A program made the translations under genes and the position numbers. From contig JAFMKX010000028.1 in assembly GCA_017852615.1 (NCBI GenBank), forward strand, positions 1-14,050: DNA of 14,050 nt, given 5' to 3'. This DNA comes from Pontimonas sp. Lineage in GTDB: Bacteria > Actinomycetota > Actinomycetes > Actinomycetales > Microbacteriaceae. A model generated the notes under the pieces. That model was not told where the DNA came from. It did not search any database and saw nothing but the letters and a program-made list of their open reading frames with translations. This document shows positions 1 to 6,579 of this stretch, piece after piece. Every line of letters starts with the position of its first letter. Within the stretch, counting starts at the first letter, position 1.

Positions 1-53
1 AAGTCGCCTGTGGAGTAGACCCGGTCGCCTCGGATGCGCCCGTGTTGGACTAA
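1..53 (+). CDS. 3' end of an upstream gene, possibly ponA (partial)
   Basis: One frame is open from the window edge to a TAA at 51-53 and encodes the last 16 residues, VACGVDPVASDAPVLD. The TAA shares its last base with the ATG of the next gene (TAATG), a typical operon overlap. The fragment is too short to identify by itself. In actinobacteria such as Mycobacterium tuberculosis the gene before this metallophosphoesterase is a bifunctional penicillin-binding protein (ponA), so that is the likely identity by position only. Confidence 0.5.
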   Translation, partial: VACGVDPVASDAPVLD

Positions 54-1012
54 TGGCCTCTAAAGCCGGCGCAACACTTGCGGGTCTGGGAGCCCTAGCC
101 ACTGGCGTGGCGGCGTTGGGGGCTTTGATTGAGCGGACCAATTTTCGCCTGCGCAGCGAAGTGATGCCGATTCTGGATGCTGGGAGTGATCCCATTAAGG
201 TGTTACACCTCAGCGACCTTCACATGGCGCCCTGGCACTCCAGCACGATTGCCTGGGTTCGGGAACTGGCCGAATTGGAACCAGATCTCATTATCGGCAC
301 CGGTGATTTCCTGGGCCACCGCGATGGACTTTCCGCACTGGCAGAGGCATTGCTGCCTCTGGCAGGAATTCCCGGGGTGATTACCCATGGATCGAACGAC
401 CGAGTCGCCCCTCGGTGGAAAAACCCTCTGGGATACCTTCTGGGGCCCTCCCAATCCGGTGGGGAACCCGGGGAAGTTCTTGACTTCGATGGCCTGTGCT
501 CGCTGTATACCGACACGCTGGGATGGAGCGATATTAATAACGCTGCCACCCGGATGCAGCTGAAGAACTCCACACTCGACTTTGTGGGAATCGGTGATGC
601 CCATCACGGCGAAGACGAGTTGGGTCAACTACCGCGCCTGGTCGAGACCCTGCAGGAACAAGACGATGCGCTGCAGGCAAAGGCGCATCACTCGATTACC
701 ACCGTGGGGGTGACCCACGCTCCGTATCGGCGGGTATTGGATGCTTTCGTGACCAATGGGTGTGAAGCAATTTTCGCCGGACACACTCACGGCGGCCAGG
801 TGTGTTTACCCGGCGGCCATGCGCTGACGACAAACTGTGATCTGCCCAATGCCCAGGCTTCAGGACTGAGCATCTGGCGCCACGCTTCTCGGTCTAGTTA
901 CCTCGAAGTCTCCGCCGGATTAGGTACCAGCATCTATGCGCCTATTCGGATTTTCTGCCCCCCTGAGGCAGTTCTCGTCACGCTGGTGGGCGATGACATC
1001 GACTACGCTTGA
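53..1012 (+). CDS. Calcineurin-like metallophosphoesterase, membrane-anchored
   Basis: A 319-residue protein with the full calcineurin-like phosphoesterase signature: SDLH with D55 and H57, GD at 84-85, GSND at 113-116 (the family's GNH-D/E block), TH at 221-222 and GHTHGGQ at 243-249. These residues bind a dinuclear metal centre. The first 28 residues are Ala/Gly/Leu-rich and hydrophobic, which fits an N-terminal membrane anchor or uncleaved signal with the catalytic domain following. The physiological substrate is unknown for this family. The ATG overlaps the stop of the preceding gene, so translation is probably coupled; this also fixes the start. In other actinobacteria this gene follows a penicillin-binding protein gene and precedes tRNA-Pro, as it does here, so an envelope role is plausible but not shown. 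Confidence 0.9.
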   Translation: MASKAGATLAGLGALATGVAALGALIERTNFRLRSEVMPILDAGSDPIKVLHLSDLHMAPWHSSTIAWVRELAELEPDLIIGTGDFLGHRDGLSALAEALLPLAGIPGVITHGSNDRVAPRWKNPLGYLLGPSQSGGEPGEVLDFDGLCSLYTDTLGWSDINNAATRMQLKNSTLDFVGIGDAHHGEDELGQLPRLVETLQEQDDALQAKAHHSITTVGVTHAPYRRVLDAFVTNGCEAIFAGHTHGGQVCLPGGHALTTNCDLPNAQASGLSIWRHASRSSYLEVSAGLGTSIYAPIRIFCPPEAVLVTLVGDDIDYA

Positions 1013-1040
1013 GCCTTGCAGTGCAGAGTGGGACACATCA

Positions 1041-1117
1041 CGGGGTGTGGCGCAGCTTGGTAGCGCGCGTCGTTCGGGACGACGAGGTCGCAGGTTCAAT
1101 TCCTGTCACCCCGACCA
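1041..1117 (+). tRNA. tRNA-Pro (anticodon CGG)
   Basis: A complete cloverleaf can be drawn. The acceptor arm CGGGGTG (1041-1047) pairs with CACCCCG (1107-1113), followed by discriminator A1114 and an encoded CCA at 1115-1117. The D stem is GCGC (1050-1053) with GCGC (1063-1066). The anticodon stem CGTCG (1068-1072) pairs with CGACG (1080-1084) around the loop TTCGGGA, which places anticodon CGG at 1075-1077 (reads CCG). The T loop is TTCAATT at 1095-1101. It lies 28 bases after the metallophosphoesterase stop, and the convergent tdk gene ends 29 bases beyond it. Confidence 0.97.
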
Positions 1118-1145
1118 TCGAGTGTGGCTTCGCCGAGGTGGCGGG

Positions 1146-1811
1146 CTAACTGAAATCTGGGTCTGGCCCTAAGGGGTCGCCCAGTTCTGTGGGGGGTGGA
1201 TAGCCGCTAGCTAAACGCCCGCCGCTCTCATCCAAGTAGCACTTGCCACACAGTGATTCATAGGTGACATCGACGCCGTCAATAGCAACCTGGGCACCAT
1301 CAAAGACAAAGGTGCCATCAATCTTTCGGCCGTTGAAAATTGCCTTACTGCCGCAGCGACAAATCGTCTTGAGCTCTTCGAGAGAATGAGCGATTTCTAA
1401 TAACCTGCGAGACCCCGGGAACGCCACGGTTTGGAAGTCTGTGCGAATCCCATAGGCCAAGACCGGTATTCCTCGGCGAATTGCCACAATAAACAAGTCA
1501 TCGACTTGCCGGGGTGAGAGAAACTGCGATTCGTCGACCAACACACAGGCCACCGGGCTGCCCGTTTCTGCCAGCACCCGCTGGGCCTCACGGTCGACCA
1601 AATCCACCACGTTGGTGGCAGGTTCAATAATCACGTCCACCTCGCGAGCCACACCCAGCCGCGAGATGATGCTGCGATCGCCTTTGGTGTCGACCATGGG
1701 TTTAGCGAGCATGACTGTCTGCCCGCGTTCCTCATAGTTATAAGCAGCCTGCAATAGCGCAGTGGATTTACCCGAATTCATCGCTCCGTAGCGAAAATAT
1801 AATTTAGCCAT
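1146..1811 (-). CDS. tdk: Thymidine kinase (type II, TK1-like)
   Basis: Phosphorylates thymidine to dTMP with ATP in the pyrimidine salvage pathway; cytosolic. The 221-residue protein has the P-loop GAMNSGKS at 9-16, the DESQF block at 93-97 whose Glu94 is the expected catalytic base, YGIRTDF at 120-126 in the lid/thymidine region, and four zinc-ligand cysteines: C151 and C153, then C188 and C191. Length is normal for bacterial TK1-type enzymes, with a short proline-rich C-terminal tail. The ATG lies inside the last codons of folD (8-base overlap), so tdk is the third gene of glyA-folD-tdk and is probably translationally coupled. No promoter is visible between folD and tdk. It would therefore fall under the ZTP riboswitch ahead of glyA, linking thymidine salvage to folate status (inference). 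Confidence 0.95.
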   Translation of the reverse strand: MAKLYFRYGAMNSGKSTALLQAAYNYEERGQTVMLAKPMVDTKGDRSIISRLGVAREVDVIIEPATNVVDLVDREAQRVLAETGSPVACVLVDESQFLSPRQVDDLFIVAIRRGIPVLAYGIRTDFQTVAFPGSRRLLEIAHSLEELKTICRCGSKAIFNGRKIDGTFVFDGAQVAIDGVDVTYESLCGKCYLDESGGRLASGYPPPTELGDPLGPDPDFS

Positions 1812-2688
1812 CGTGGCCTAGCTCCCTGTATGCAATATCGACCACATTACTCAACAGCATCGCTCGAGTCATCGGCCCTACTCCCCCCGGATTGGGAGAG
1901 ACATAGCCAGCAACCTTCGACACCTCCGGGGCAACATCGCCCACGACAACAGATGTACCGTCCACGTCATGACGGCTGACCCCCACATCCAGCACGATGG
2001 CCCCGGGTTTCACCATCTGGGCTGTGACAATGCCCCTCGCACCGGCAGCAGCCACCACAATGTCAGCCATTGCCACGTGCGCGGCAAGGTCGCGAGTTTT
2101 AGTGTGAGTCAGGGTCACCGTGGCATCAATGCCTCGCCTGGTCAGCAGCGCTCCAATCGGGCGTCCCACGGTCACGCCACGACCGATGACCACCACGTGC
2201 TGTGATTCAAAAGAAAGTCCGTTGCGTCGCACCAACTCCACAATTCCCTGGGGCGTGCAGGGCAGCGGAAAATCAACCTCACCACTGACTCGGTTGACTA
2301 ATCGGCCCAGGTTGACCGGGTGGAGCCCATCGGCATCCTTGATCGGATCAATGGCCTCGAGTACCGCATCAGTGTCAATGCCCGCCGGTAAGGGAAGTTG
2401 AACGATATATCCCGTCACCGCAGGGTTTTGGTTAAACGAATCCACCGCAGCGAGCACTTCTTCTTGGCTAGCTGATGCTCCCAATTCAATGCGGTGAGAT
2501 TCAATTCCCACTTCCGCACAATCACGGTGCTTACCAGCGACATACCACTGCGATCCCGGGTCATCCCCCACAAGCAGCGTGCCCAAGCCCGGATGAACTC
2601 CCGATGCTTTCAGGGCGCTCACACGCTGGGCAACCTCAGCCTTTATCTGCGCCGCAGTGGCGATTCCATCTAAAATCTGTGCGGTCAC
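1804..2688 (-). CDS. folD: Bifunctional 5,10-methylene-THF dehydrogenase / methenyl-THF cyclohydrolase
   Basis: Oxidises 5,10-methylene-THF (NADP-linked) and hydrolyses methenyl-THF to 10-formyl-THF, the donor used by PurN and PurH. The 294-residue protein carries the family marks: Y49-x3-K53 with the catalytic lysine, VQLPLP at 96-101, DADGLHP at 118-124, PCTP at 143-146, the Rossmann segment IGRGVTVGRP at 168-177 and the C-terminal PGGVGPMT at 267-274. The start is GTG, preceded by AAGGGG eight bases upstream, only 12 bases after the glyA stop. Its end overlaps tdk. The order glyA-folD puts two consecutive folate one-carbon steps in one transcript, and both genes are known targets of ZTP riboswitches. 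Confidence 0.97.
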   Translation of the reverse strand: MTAQILDGIATAAQIKAEVAQRVSALKASGVHPGLGTLLVGDDPGSQWYVAGKHRDCAEVGIESHRIELGASASQEEVLAAVDSFNQNPAVTGYIVQLPLPAGIDTDAVLEAIDPIKDADGLHPVNLGRLVNRVSGEVDFPLPCTPQGIVELVRRNGLSFESQHVVVIGRGVTVGRPIGALLTRRGIDATVTLTHTKTRDLAAHVAMADIVVAAAGARGIVTAQMVKPGAIVLDVGVSRHDVDGTSVVVGDVAPEVSKVAGYVSPNPGGVGPMTRAMLLSNVVDIAYRELGHDG

Positions 2689-2700
2689 TACCGAGGCCCC

Positions 2701-3975
2701 TTATCCCAGTTCGGGATAGAGCGGCCATGCCGTGGTCAACGCCGCCACCCGAGCTTGCAGGCTCGCGACATCCGGGTTGGGAATGAGTGTTTGAGCAATG
2801 ATGTCGGCAACTTCGATAAATTCGGTGTCGCCGAATCCTCTGGTGGCCAGCGCGGGAGTTCCAATGCGCACACCCGAGGTGACCATCGGTGGCCGTGGGT
2901 CAAAGGGAACCGCGTTGCGATTGACCGTAATCCCCACCGTGTGGAGCAGGTCTTCGGCCTGTTGCCCATCCAGTGGTGAATTTCGCAGGTCCACCAGTGC
3001 CAGGTGCACGTCCGTGCCACCGGTCAACGCATCTACTCCCGCAGCCCTGGAATCCTCGGCCATTAAGCGCTCGGTCAACGCCTGGGCGCCACGAATGGTG
3101 CGCTCTTGGCGGTCCTTGAATTCTGGCTCCATGGCCATTTTGAACGCCACCGCTTTTGCAGCGATCACGTGCATCAACGGTCCACCCTGTTGGCCGGGGA
3201 ACACAGCAGAATTGAGTTTCTTGGCCAAGGATTCATCCCGGCTCAAGATAAGGCCCGAGCGTGGACCACCGAGGGTCTTGTGAACAGTCGTGGACACCAC
3301 GTCTGCGTGAGGAACCGGGGACGGGTGCAAACCTGCTGCCACCAAACCAGCGAAGTGGGCCATATCTACCCAGAGGGCGGCGCCCACCTCATCAGCAATG
3401 GATCTAAACGCTGCGAAATCGAGGTGTCGAGAATAAGCAGACCAGCCCGCAATCAACACGGTGGGCTTGTGCTCCAGAGCAGCATCGCGCACCCGGTCCA
3501 TGTCGATGAGGAACGTCTCGGGATCCACACCATAGGCCGTCGCGTTATAGACCTTGCCCGAGAAGTTCAACCGCATACCGTGGGTGAGGTGTCCACCGTG
3601 AGCGAGTTCCAAACCCAAAATGGTGTCACCGGGTTGGGCCAACGCGTGCAACACAGCAGCACTGGCACTAGCCCCCGAATGGGGCTGAACGTTGGCATAC
3701 GCGGCACCGAAAAGCTTCTTGGCACGATCTATCGCGAGGTTCTCGGCGATATCCACAAACTCGCAGCCGCCGTAATAGCGCTTTCCGGGATATCCCTCGG
3801 CGTATTTGTTGGTCAGGACACTGCCCTGAGCTTCGAGAACAGCGTGGGGCACAAAGTTTTCGCTGGCAATCATCTCCAGCGTGGTGCGCTGACGATTCAA
3901 CTCCTGGTCCAAGACTGCCTGGATTTCAGGGTCGACGCTGGCCAGTGGTTGGGTAAATGGGGTGGTGGGGTTCAC
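2701..3975 (-). CDS. glyA: Serine hydroxymethyltransferase
   Basis: PLP enzyme that moves the serine hydroxymethyl group to THF, giving glycine and 5,10-methylene-THF; the main one-carbon entry point. The 424-residue protein shows EGYPGKRYYGG at 60-70, the HSGA block at 99-102, the D204-M-A-H207 PLP/substrate site and TTVHKTLGGPRSG at 229-241, where K233 is the PLP-binding lysine. FPGQQGGP at 259-266 is also typical. The start is GTG, with an AGGGAG Shine-Dalgarno six bases upstream. It is the first gene of glyA-folD-tdk, and its leader contains a recognisable ZTP aptamer, so expression should rise when 10-formyl-THF is short. It is divergent from purU across 179 bases. Confidence 0.98.
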   Translation of the reverse strand: MNPTTPFTQPLASVDPEIQAVLDQELNRQRTTLEMIASENFVPHAVLEAQGSVLTNKYAEGYPGKRYYGGCEFVDIAENLAIDRAKKLFGAAYANVQPHSGASASAAVLHALAQPGDTILGLELAHGGHLTHGMRLNFSGKVYNATAYGVDPETFLIDMDRVRDAALEHKPTVLIAGWSAYSRHLDFAAFRSIADEVGAALWVDMAHFAGLVAAGLHPSPVPHADVVSTTVHKTLGGPRSGLILSRDESLAKKLNSAVFPGQQGGPLMHVIAAKAVAFKMAMEPEFKDRQERTIRGAQALTERLMAEDSRAAGVDALTGGTDVHLALVDLRNSPLDGQQAEDLLHTVGITVNRNAVPFDPRPPMVTSGVRIGTPALATRGFGDTEFIEVADIIAQTLIPNPDVASLQARVAALTTAWPLYPELG

Positions 3976-3986
3976 GGGATTCTCCC
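3976..3986 (-). promoter_or_regulatory. Possible SD-sequestering hairpin in the glyA leader
   Basis: On the minus strand the ribosome binding site can fold as GGGA-GAA-TCCC directly before the GTG start of glyA, burying part of the Shine-Dalgarno sequence. The leader between the aptamer and glyA has no T-run or strong terminator stem, so control at translation initiation is more likely than attenuation. The stem is only four pairs, so this assignment is tentative. Confidence 0.3.
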
Positions 3987-4017
3987 TCTAGTGACGTAAT
4001 GGTGAGGTTCTCGTGGT

Positions 4018-4095
4018 GGCCCAGGCGCCCGGCCCACACGCTTATCTTCGCTCCCCGATGGTGCTCCATCACTTGCGCCAGTTGCGTGAAGCAAG
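4018..4095 (-). ncRNA. ZTP/ZMP riboswitch (pfl motif) upstream of glyA
   Basis: Read on the minus strand, the leader contains the conserved blocks of the pfl/ZTP aptamer in order. A P1 strand GCTTCACGC (4092-4084) can pair with GCGAAG after the core. ACTGGCG follows, then the hairpin GATGG-AGCA-CCATC (4070-4057), GGGGAGCG (4056-4049), a variable linker, and the 3' block CGCCTGGGC (4027-4019). The family pseudoknot is present: GGCGC (4079-4075) is complementary to GCGCC (4028-4024). ZTP riboswitches are known upstream of glyA, folD and purine genes and turn expression on when ZMP/ZTP accumulates. The glyA start lies about 42 bases beyond the aptamer. A candidate -10, TAGACT at 4099-4094, sits so close that the exact transcript start and P1 length remain uncertain. 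Confidence 0.88.
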
Positions 4096-4142
4096 TCTAT
4101 CCAAAGCCGGGAGAAAAGCCTGGGCGACCCTCAAGCACTGCC

Positions 4143-4148
4143 TAAGCT
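4143..4148 (+). promoter_or_regulatory. Candidate -10 element for leaderless purU transcript
   Basis: TAAGCT matches the actinobacterial TANNNT -10 and ends exactly six bases before the GTG start of purU. This spacing puts the transcript start at or next to the start codon. The AGGGGG between them touches the start codon, too close for a normal Shine-Dalgarno. No convincing -35 is visible. Confidence 0.45.
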
Positions 4149-4154
4149 AGGGGG

Positions 4155-5012
4155 GTGGATAGCGCATCGTCTCATTTCATCGTGACCCTGGTCTGTGATG
4201 ACCAACCCGGCATCGTGCACGCTATTAGTGGCGCCATCGTCACGGCCCGGGGAAACATCACCGAATCTCAACAATTCTCGAGTGACGACACCGGCCGCTT
4301 CTTTATGCGCCTCCAGGTGGAAACACCTGCCAGCTATGAAGAATTCGATCGGGAGCTTGCCCCGGTGATCCAGCACTATGCGATGAGCGCTGAAATCCAC
4401 ACCGTGGATCGACCGCTGCGCACCTTGGTCTTAGCCTCGCGCGCTGGACACTGCCTGAGCGACTTGTTGGTGCGACAGAGGGATGGACACCTCAATGTGA
4501 CAATCCCCTTAGTCATGTCCAACCACGACGCGCTCGAGCCTCTCGCCGAGTTCTATGGAGTGCCCTTTGTCTCCCAAGCAATCTCAGCTCCCACAGACCG
4601 CGAAGCATTCGAAGAAACACTTCTCGAGCTCGTCACCACACACGACATCGAACTTGTCGTGTTGGCTAGGTATATGCAGATTCTGAGCCCGCGAGTGTGT
4701 GCCGCGCTAGAAGGTCGGATTATTAACATTCACCACTCGTTCCTGCCCGGCTTCAAGGGTGCCGACCCCTATCGCCAGGCCCATCAGCGCGGTGTGAAAC
4801 TCATCGGCGCCACGGCCCACTTTGTGACCACAGAACTTGATGAAGGCCCCATCATTGAACAAAACGTGGTGCGGGTGGACCACGCCCAATCCCCCGAATC
4901 TCTGATCGCTATCGGGCAAGATGAAGAATCTCGAACTCTCACCCAAGCAGTGCGGTGGTATGCCGAGCACCGCATTCTGCTCGATGGAGCCCGCACCATC
5001 ATCTTTAGATAA
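4155..5012 (+). CDS. purU: Formyltetrahydrofolate deformylase
   Basis: Hydrolyses 10-formyl-THF to formate and THF, balancing the one-carbon pool. The 285-residue protein has an N-terminal ACT regulatory domain (about 8-85, with DDQPGIVHAISG near 15-26) joined to a formyltransferase-like catalytic domain (about 88-285). The catalytic trio of this fold is visible as N191 and H193 in INIHHSFLPGF and D229 in TELDEGPI. The GTG start is chosen because the ACT domain begins at once and no earlier start keeps the frame; a -10-like hexamer six bases ahead suggests a leaderless message. The gene is divergent from the ZTP-controlled glyA operon and ends on a terminator right after its TAA. It degrades the same metabolite that glyA-folD help to make. 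Confidence 0.95.
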   Translation: MDSASSHFIVTLVCDDQPGIVHAISGAIVTARGNITESQQFSSDDTGRFFMRLQVETPASYEEFDRELAPVIQHYAMSAEIHTVDRPLRTLVLASRAGHCLSDLLVRQRDGHLNVTIPLVMSNHDALEPLAEFYGVPFVSQAISAPTDREAFEETLLELVTTHDIELVVLARYMQILSPRVCAALEGRIINIHHSFLPGFKGADPYRQAHQRGVKLIGATAHFVTTELDEGPIIEQNVVRVDHAQSPESLIAIGQDEESRTLTQAVRWYAEHRILLDGARTIIFR

Positions 5013-5041
5013 AGAAAGCCCGCCACAAGGGCGGGCTTTCT
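5013..5041. terminator. Bidirectional rho-independent terminator
   Basis: AGAAAGCCCGCC (5013-5024) and GGCGGGCTTTCT (5030-5041) form a perfect 12-bp stem around the loop ACAAG. The A-run and T-run at the two ends let it work in either direction. It begins at the base after the purU stop and lies 20 bases beyond the stop of the convergent Cys-rich gene, so it probably ends both transcripts. Confidence 0.9.
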
Positions 5042-5061
5042 GTGAGCTTAGGTACTTGGTC

Positions 5062-5178
5062 CTAGGCGCACTGACAGAGTTCTTCTGGCTTGTAGCCAGA
5101 TAGGGCCTCGTCAATGTGCTCTCCACAGCCAGTCCAGGTGACTTTGCTGCATCGGTTACAACGCGCTGGGCTACACAC
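5062..5178 (-). CDS. Small six-cysteine protein (38 aa), putative metal or zinc-ribbon type
   Basis: A GTG-started reading frame of 38 codons, preceded by a near-perfect AAGGAGG six bases upstream. The product begins MCSPARCNRC and continues with KVTWTGCGEHID before a C-terminal CQCA. Its six cysteines are C2, C7, C10, C18, C35 and C37, with His21 between them, which suggests a single metal-binding fold. It resembles small actinobacterial hypothetical proteins of the form C-x2-C-G-K-x-T-W-x-G-C-G-x-H-V that I recall; no function is known to me. Its promoter region holds a C-run/G-run palindrome like CsoR-family copper-sensor operators, so a copper or metal role is possible but inferred. It lies downstream of icd on the same strand and shares a terminator with convergent purU. 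Confidence 0.8.
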   Translation of the reverse strand: MCSPARCNRCSKVTWTGCGEHIDEALSGYKPEELCQCA

Positions 5179-5212
5179 GATGGTCCTCCTTGATTCGAAG
5201 TTTTACCTTAGG

Positions 5213-5241
5213 AGTATATACCCCCAGGGGTATTATCGCTA
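5213..5241 (-). promoter_or_regulatory. Promoter of the Cys-rich gene with a CsoR-like palindromic operator
   Basis: An inverted repeat, ATACCCC-CA-GGGGTAT, occupies 5218-5233. On the minus strand it lies just upstream of and touching a good -10 hexamer, TATACT (5218-5213), and fills the -35 to -10 spacer; the would-be -35 at 5241-5236 (TAGCGA) is poor. The predicted transcript start is about 5206, leaving a short leader that contains the AAGGAGG site. C-run/G-run palindromes flanked by TA are the usual operator form of the CsoR/RicR family of Cu(I)-responsive repressors. No such regulator gene is in this window, so the assignment is by motif only. Confidence 0.55.
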
Positions 5242-6456
5242 CTAGCTCAGGCGCTTCGTGAGGTTGGTGTCCAAAGCGGCTAGGAAGTCCTCGGTGGTGA
5301 GCCACTCTTGATCTGGACCCACCAACAAAGCCAAGTCCTTAGTCATCGAACCGGCTTCCACAGTCTTGATGACAACGTCTTCCAGGGTGTGCGCAAACTC
5401 AATGAGCTTGTCGTTGCTATCGAGCTTTCCGCGGTGCATGAGCCCTCTGGTCCACGCGAAAATGGACGCGATGGGATTCGTCGAGGTGGGGTTTCCCTTT
5501 TGGTGTTCGCGGTAGTGGCGCGTCACGGTGCCGTGAGCGGCCTCTGCTTCGACGATCTTGCCATCGGGGGTGGTCAACACACTGGTCATCAGACCGAGCG
5601 AGCCAAAGCCCTGAGCGACGGTGTCGGATTGCACATCACCGTCGTAGTTCTTGGTGGCCCAGACGTAACCGCCCTCCCACTTCATTGCCGAGGCGACCAT
5701 GTCATCAATCAGGCGGTGCTCATAGGTGATGCCCGCTGCTTCAAACTTGTCCTTGAATTCAGCGAGGTAGATCTCCTCAAAGAGGTCCTTGAAGCGACCG
5801 TCATAAGCCTTGAGGATGGTGTTCTTGGTCGAGAGATAGACAGGGTAGTTCCTGGCGAGACCGTAGTTCAGTGACGCCCTAGCGAAGTCCCTGATCGAGG
5901 AATCGAGGTTATACATCGCCATGGCGACACCGCCACTGGGAGCATCGAAGACCTCAAAGCTTTGGGCTTCGCCGCCGTCTTTGGGCGTGAAGCTAATCGT
6001 TAGGGTTCCGGGGCCATCAAAGACGAAGTCTGTTGCGCGGTACTGGTCACCAAAAGCGTGACGACCGACAATGATGGGTTTATTCCAGCCGGGAACCAGG
6101 CGAGGAATGTTGGAGATGATAATCGGCTCGCGGAAGATCACGCCGCCGAGGATGTTACGAATGGTGCCGTTGGGGCTTCGCCACATTTTCTTGAGACCAA
6201 ATTCGACCACGCGCTCTTCGTCGGGGGTAATGGTGGCGCACTTAACACCCACACCGTGCTTTTTGATGGCCTGAGCTGCATCAATAGTGATCTGGTCATC
6301 GGTCTCATCGCGCTTTTCAATGCTGAGGTCGTAATACTCCAGGTCAACATCGAGGTAGGGGTGGATGAGGCGGTCCTTGATGAATTGCCAGATGATGCGC
6401 GTCATTTCATCGCCATCGAGCTCTACTACGGTGCCTTCGACCTTAATCTTTTCCAC
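5242..6456 (-). CDS. icd: NADP-dependent isocitrate dehydrogenase (homodimeric, eukaryote-like type)
   Basis: Oxidatively decarboxylates isocitrate to 2-oxoglutarate with NADP in the TCA cycle. I place the start at the GTG at 6456, giving 404 residues: it is preceded by AAAGGGA five bases upstream and begins EKIKVEGTVVELDGDEMTR, the usual family start. An in-frame TTG at 6489 would add 11 residues with no ribosome binding site. Residues aligning with human IDH1 are present: S94, N96, R100, R109, R132 and Y139 for isocitrate, K211, the metal ligands D274 and D278, and HGTVTRH at 308-314 for NADP. This is the dimeric eukaryote-like class, not the monomeric enzyme found in some other actinobacteria. 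The upstream 120 bases are AT-rich and shared with the divergent GNAT gene. Confidence 0.97.
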   Translation of the reverse strand: MEKIKVEGTVVELDGDEMTRIIWQFIKDRLIHPYLDVDLEYYDLSIEKRDETDDQITIDAAQAIKKHGVGVKCATITPDEERVVEFGLKKMWRSPNGTIRNILGGVIFREPIIISNIPRLVPGWNKPIIVGRHAFGDQYRATDFVFDGPGTLTISFTPKDGGEAQSFEVFDAPSGGVAMAMYNLDSSIRDFARASLNYGLARNYPVYLSTKNTILKAYDGRFKDLFEEIYLAEFKDKFEAAGITYEHRLIDDMVASAMKWEGGYVWATKNYDGDVQSDTVAQGFGSLGLMTSVLTTPDGKIVEAEAAHGTVTRHYREHQKGNPTSTNPIASIFAWTRGLMHRGKLDSNDKLIEFAHTLEDVVIKTVEAGSMTKDLALLVGPDQEWLTTEDFLAALDTNLTKRLS

Positions 6457-6523
6457 GGTGTTCCCTTTCGCCACAGGCTCTTGCCTCAATCGGAGTATGT
6501 CCGAGAGATAAGCCTAGCAAATA

Positions 6524-6541
6524 TATCTTTATATCAAGATA
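6524..6541. promoter_or_regulatory. AT-rich inverted repeat in the icd / GNAT divergent promoter region
   Basis: TATCTT-TATATC-AAGATA is a perfect 6-bp inverted repeat with a 6-bp spacer, in an AT-rich patch between two divergent genes. It may be an operator or simply promoter DNA; short AT-rich palindromes arise by chance easily. Confidence 0.25.
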
Positions 6542-6567
6542 CCTTCCCATCACCACGCAATACGTCC

Positions 6568-6573
6568 TACCCT
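6568..6573 (+). promoter_or_regulatory. Candidate -10 element for leaderless GNAT transcript
   Basis: TACCCT fits TANNNT and is followed by TAGGGG and then directly by the ATG at 6580. As for purU and purN, the hexamer ends exactly six bases before the start codon, implying a message with little or no leader. Confidence 0.45.
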
Positions 6574-6579
6574 TAGGGG

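Noticed and set aside
1118..1145. Short complementary bits (CGCC/GGCG) after tRNA-Pro as a terminator
   Set aside because: Only four pairs and no T-run; not strong enough to call.
3106..3999. A 297-codon open frame on the plus strand across glyA
   Set aside because: It is antisense to most of glyA, which has every SHMT motif; no family resemblance and no ribosome binding site. It is a by-product of codon bias.
5218..5233. The ATACCCC/GGGGTAT palindrome as a terminator of icd
   Set aside because: The loop would be only two bases and no T-run follows; position between -35 and -10 of the next gene fits an operator better.
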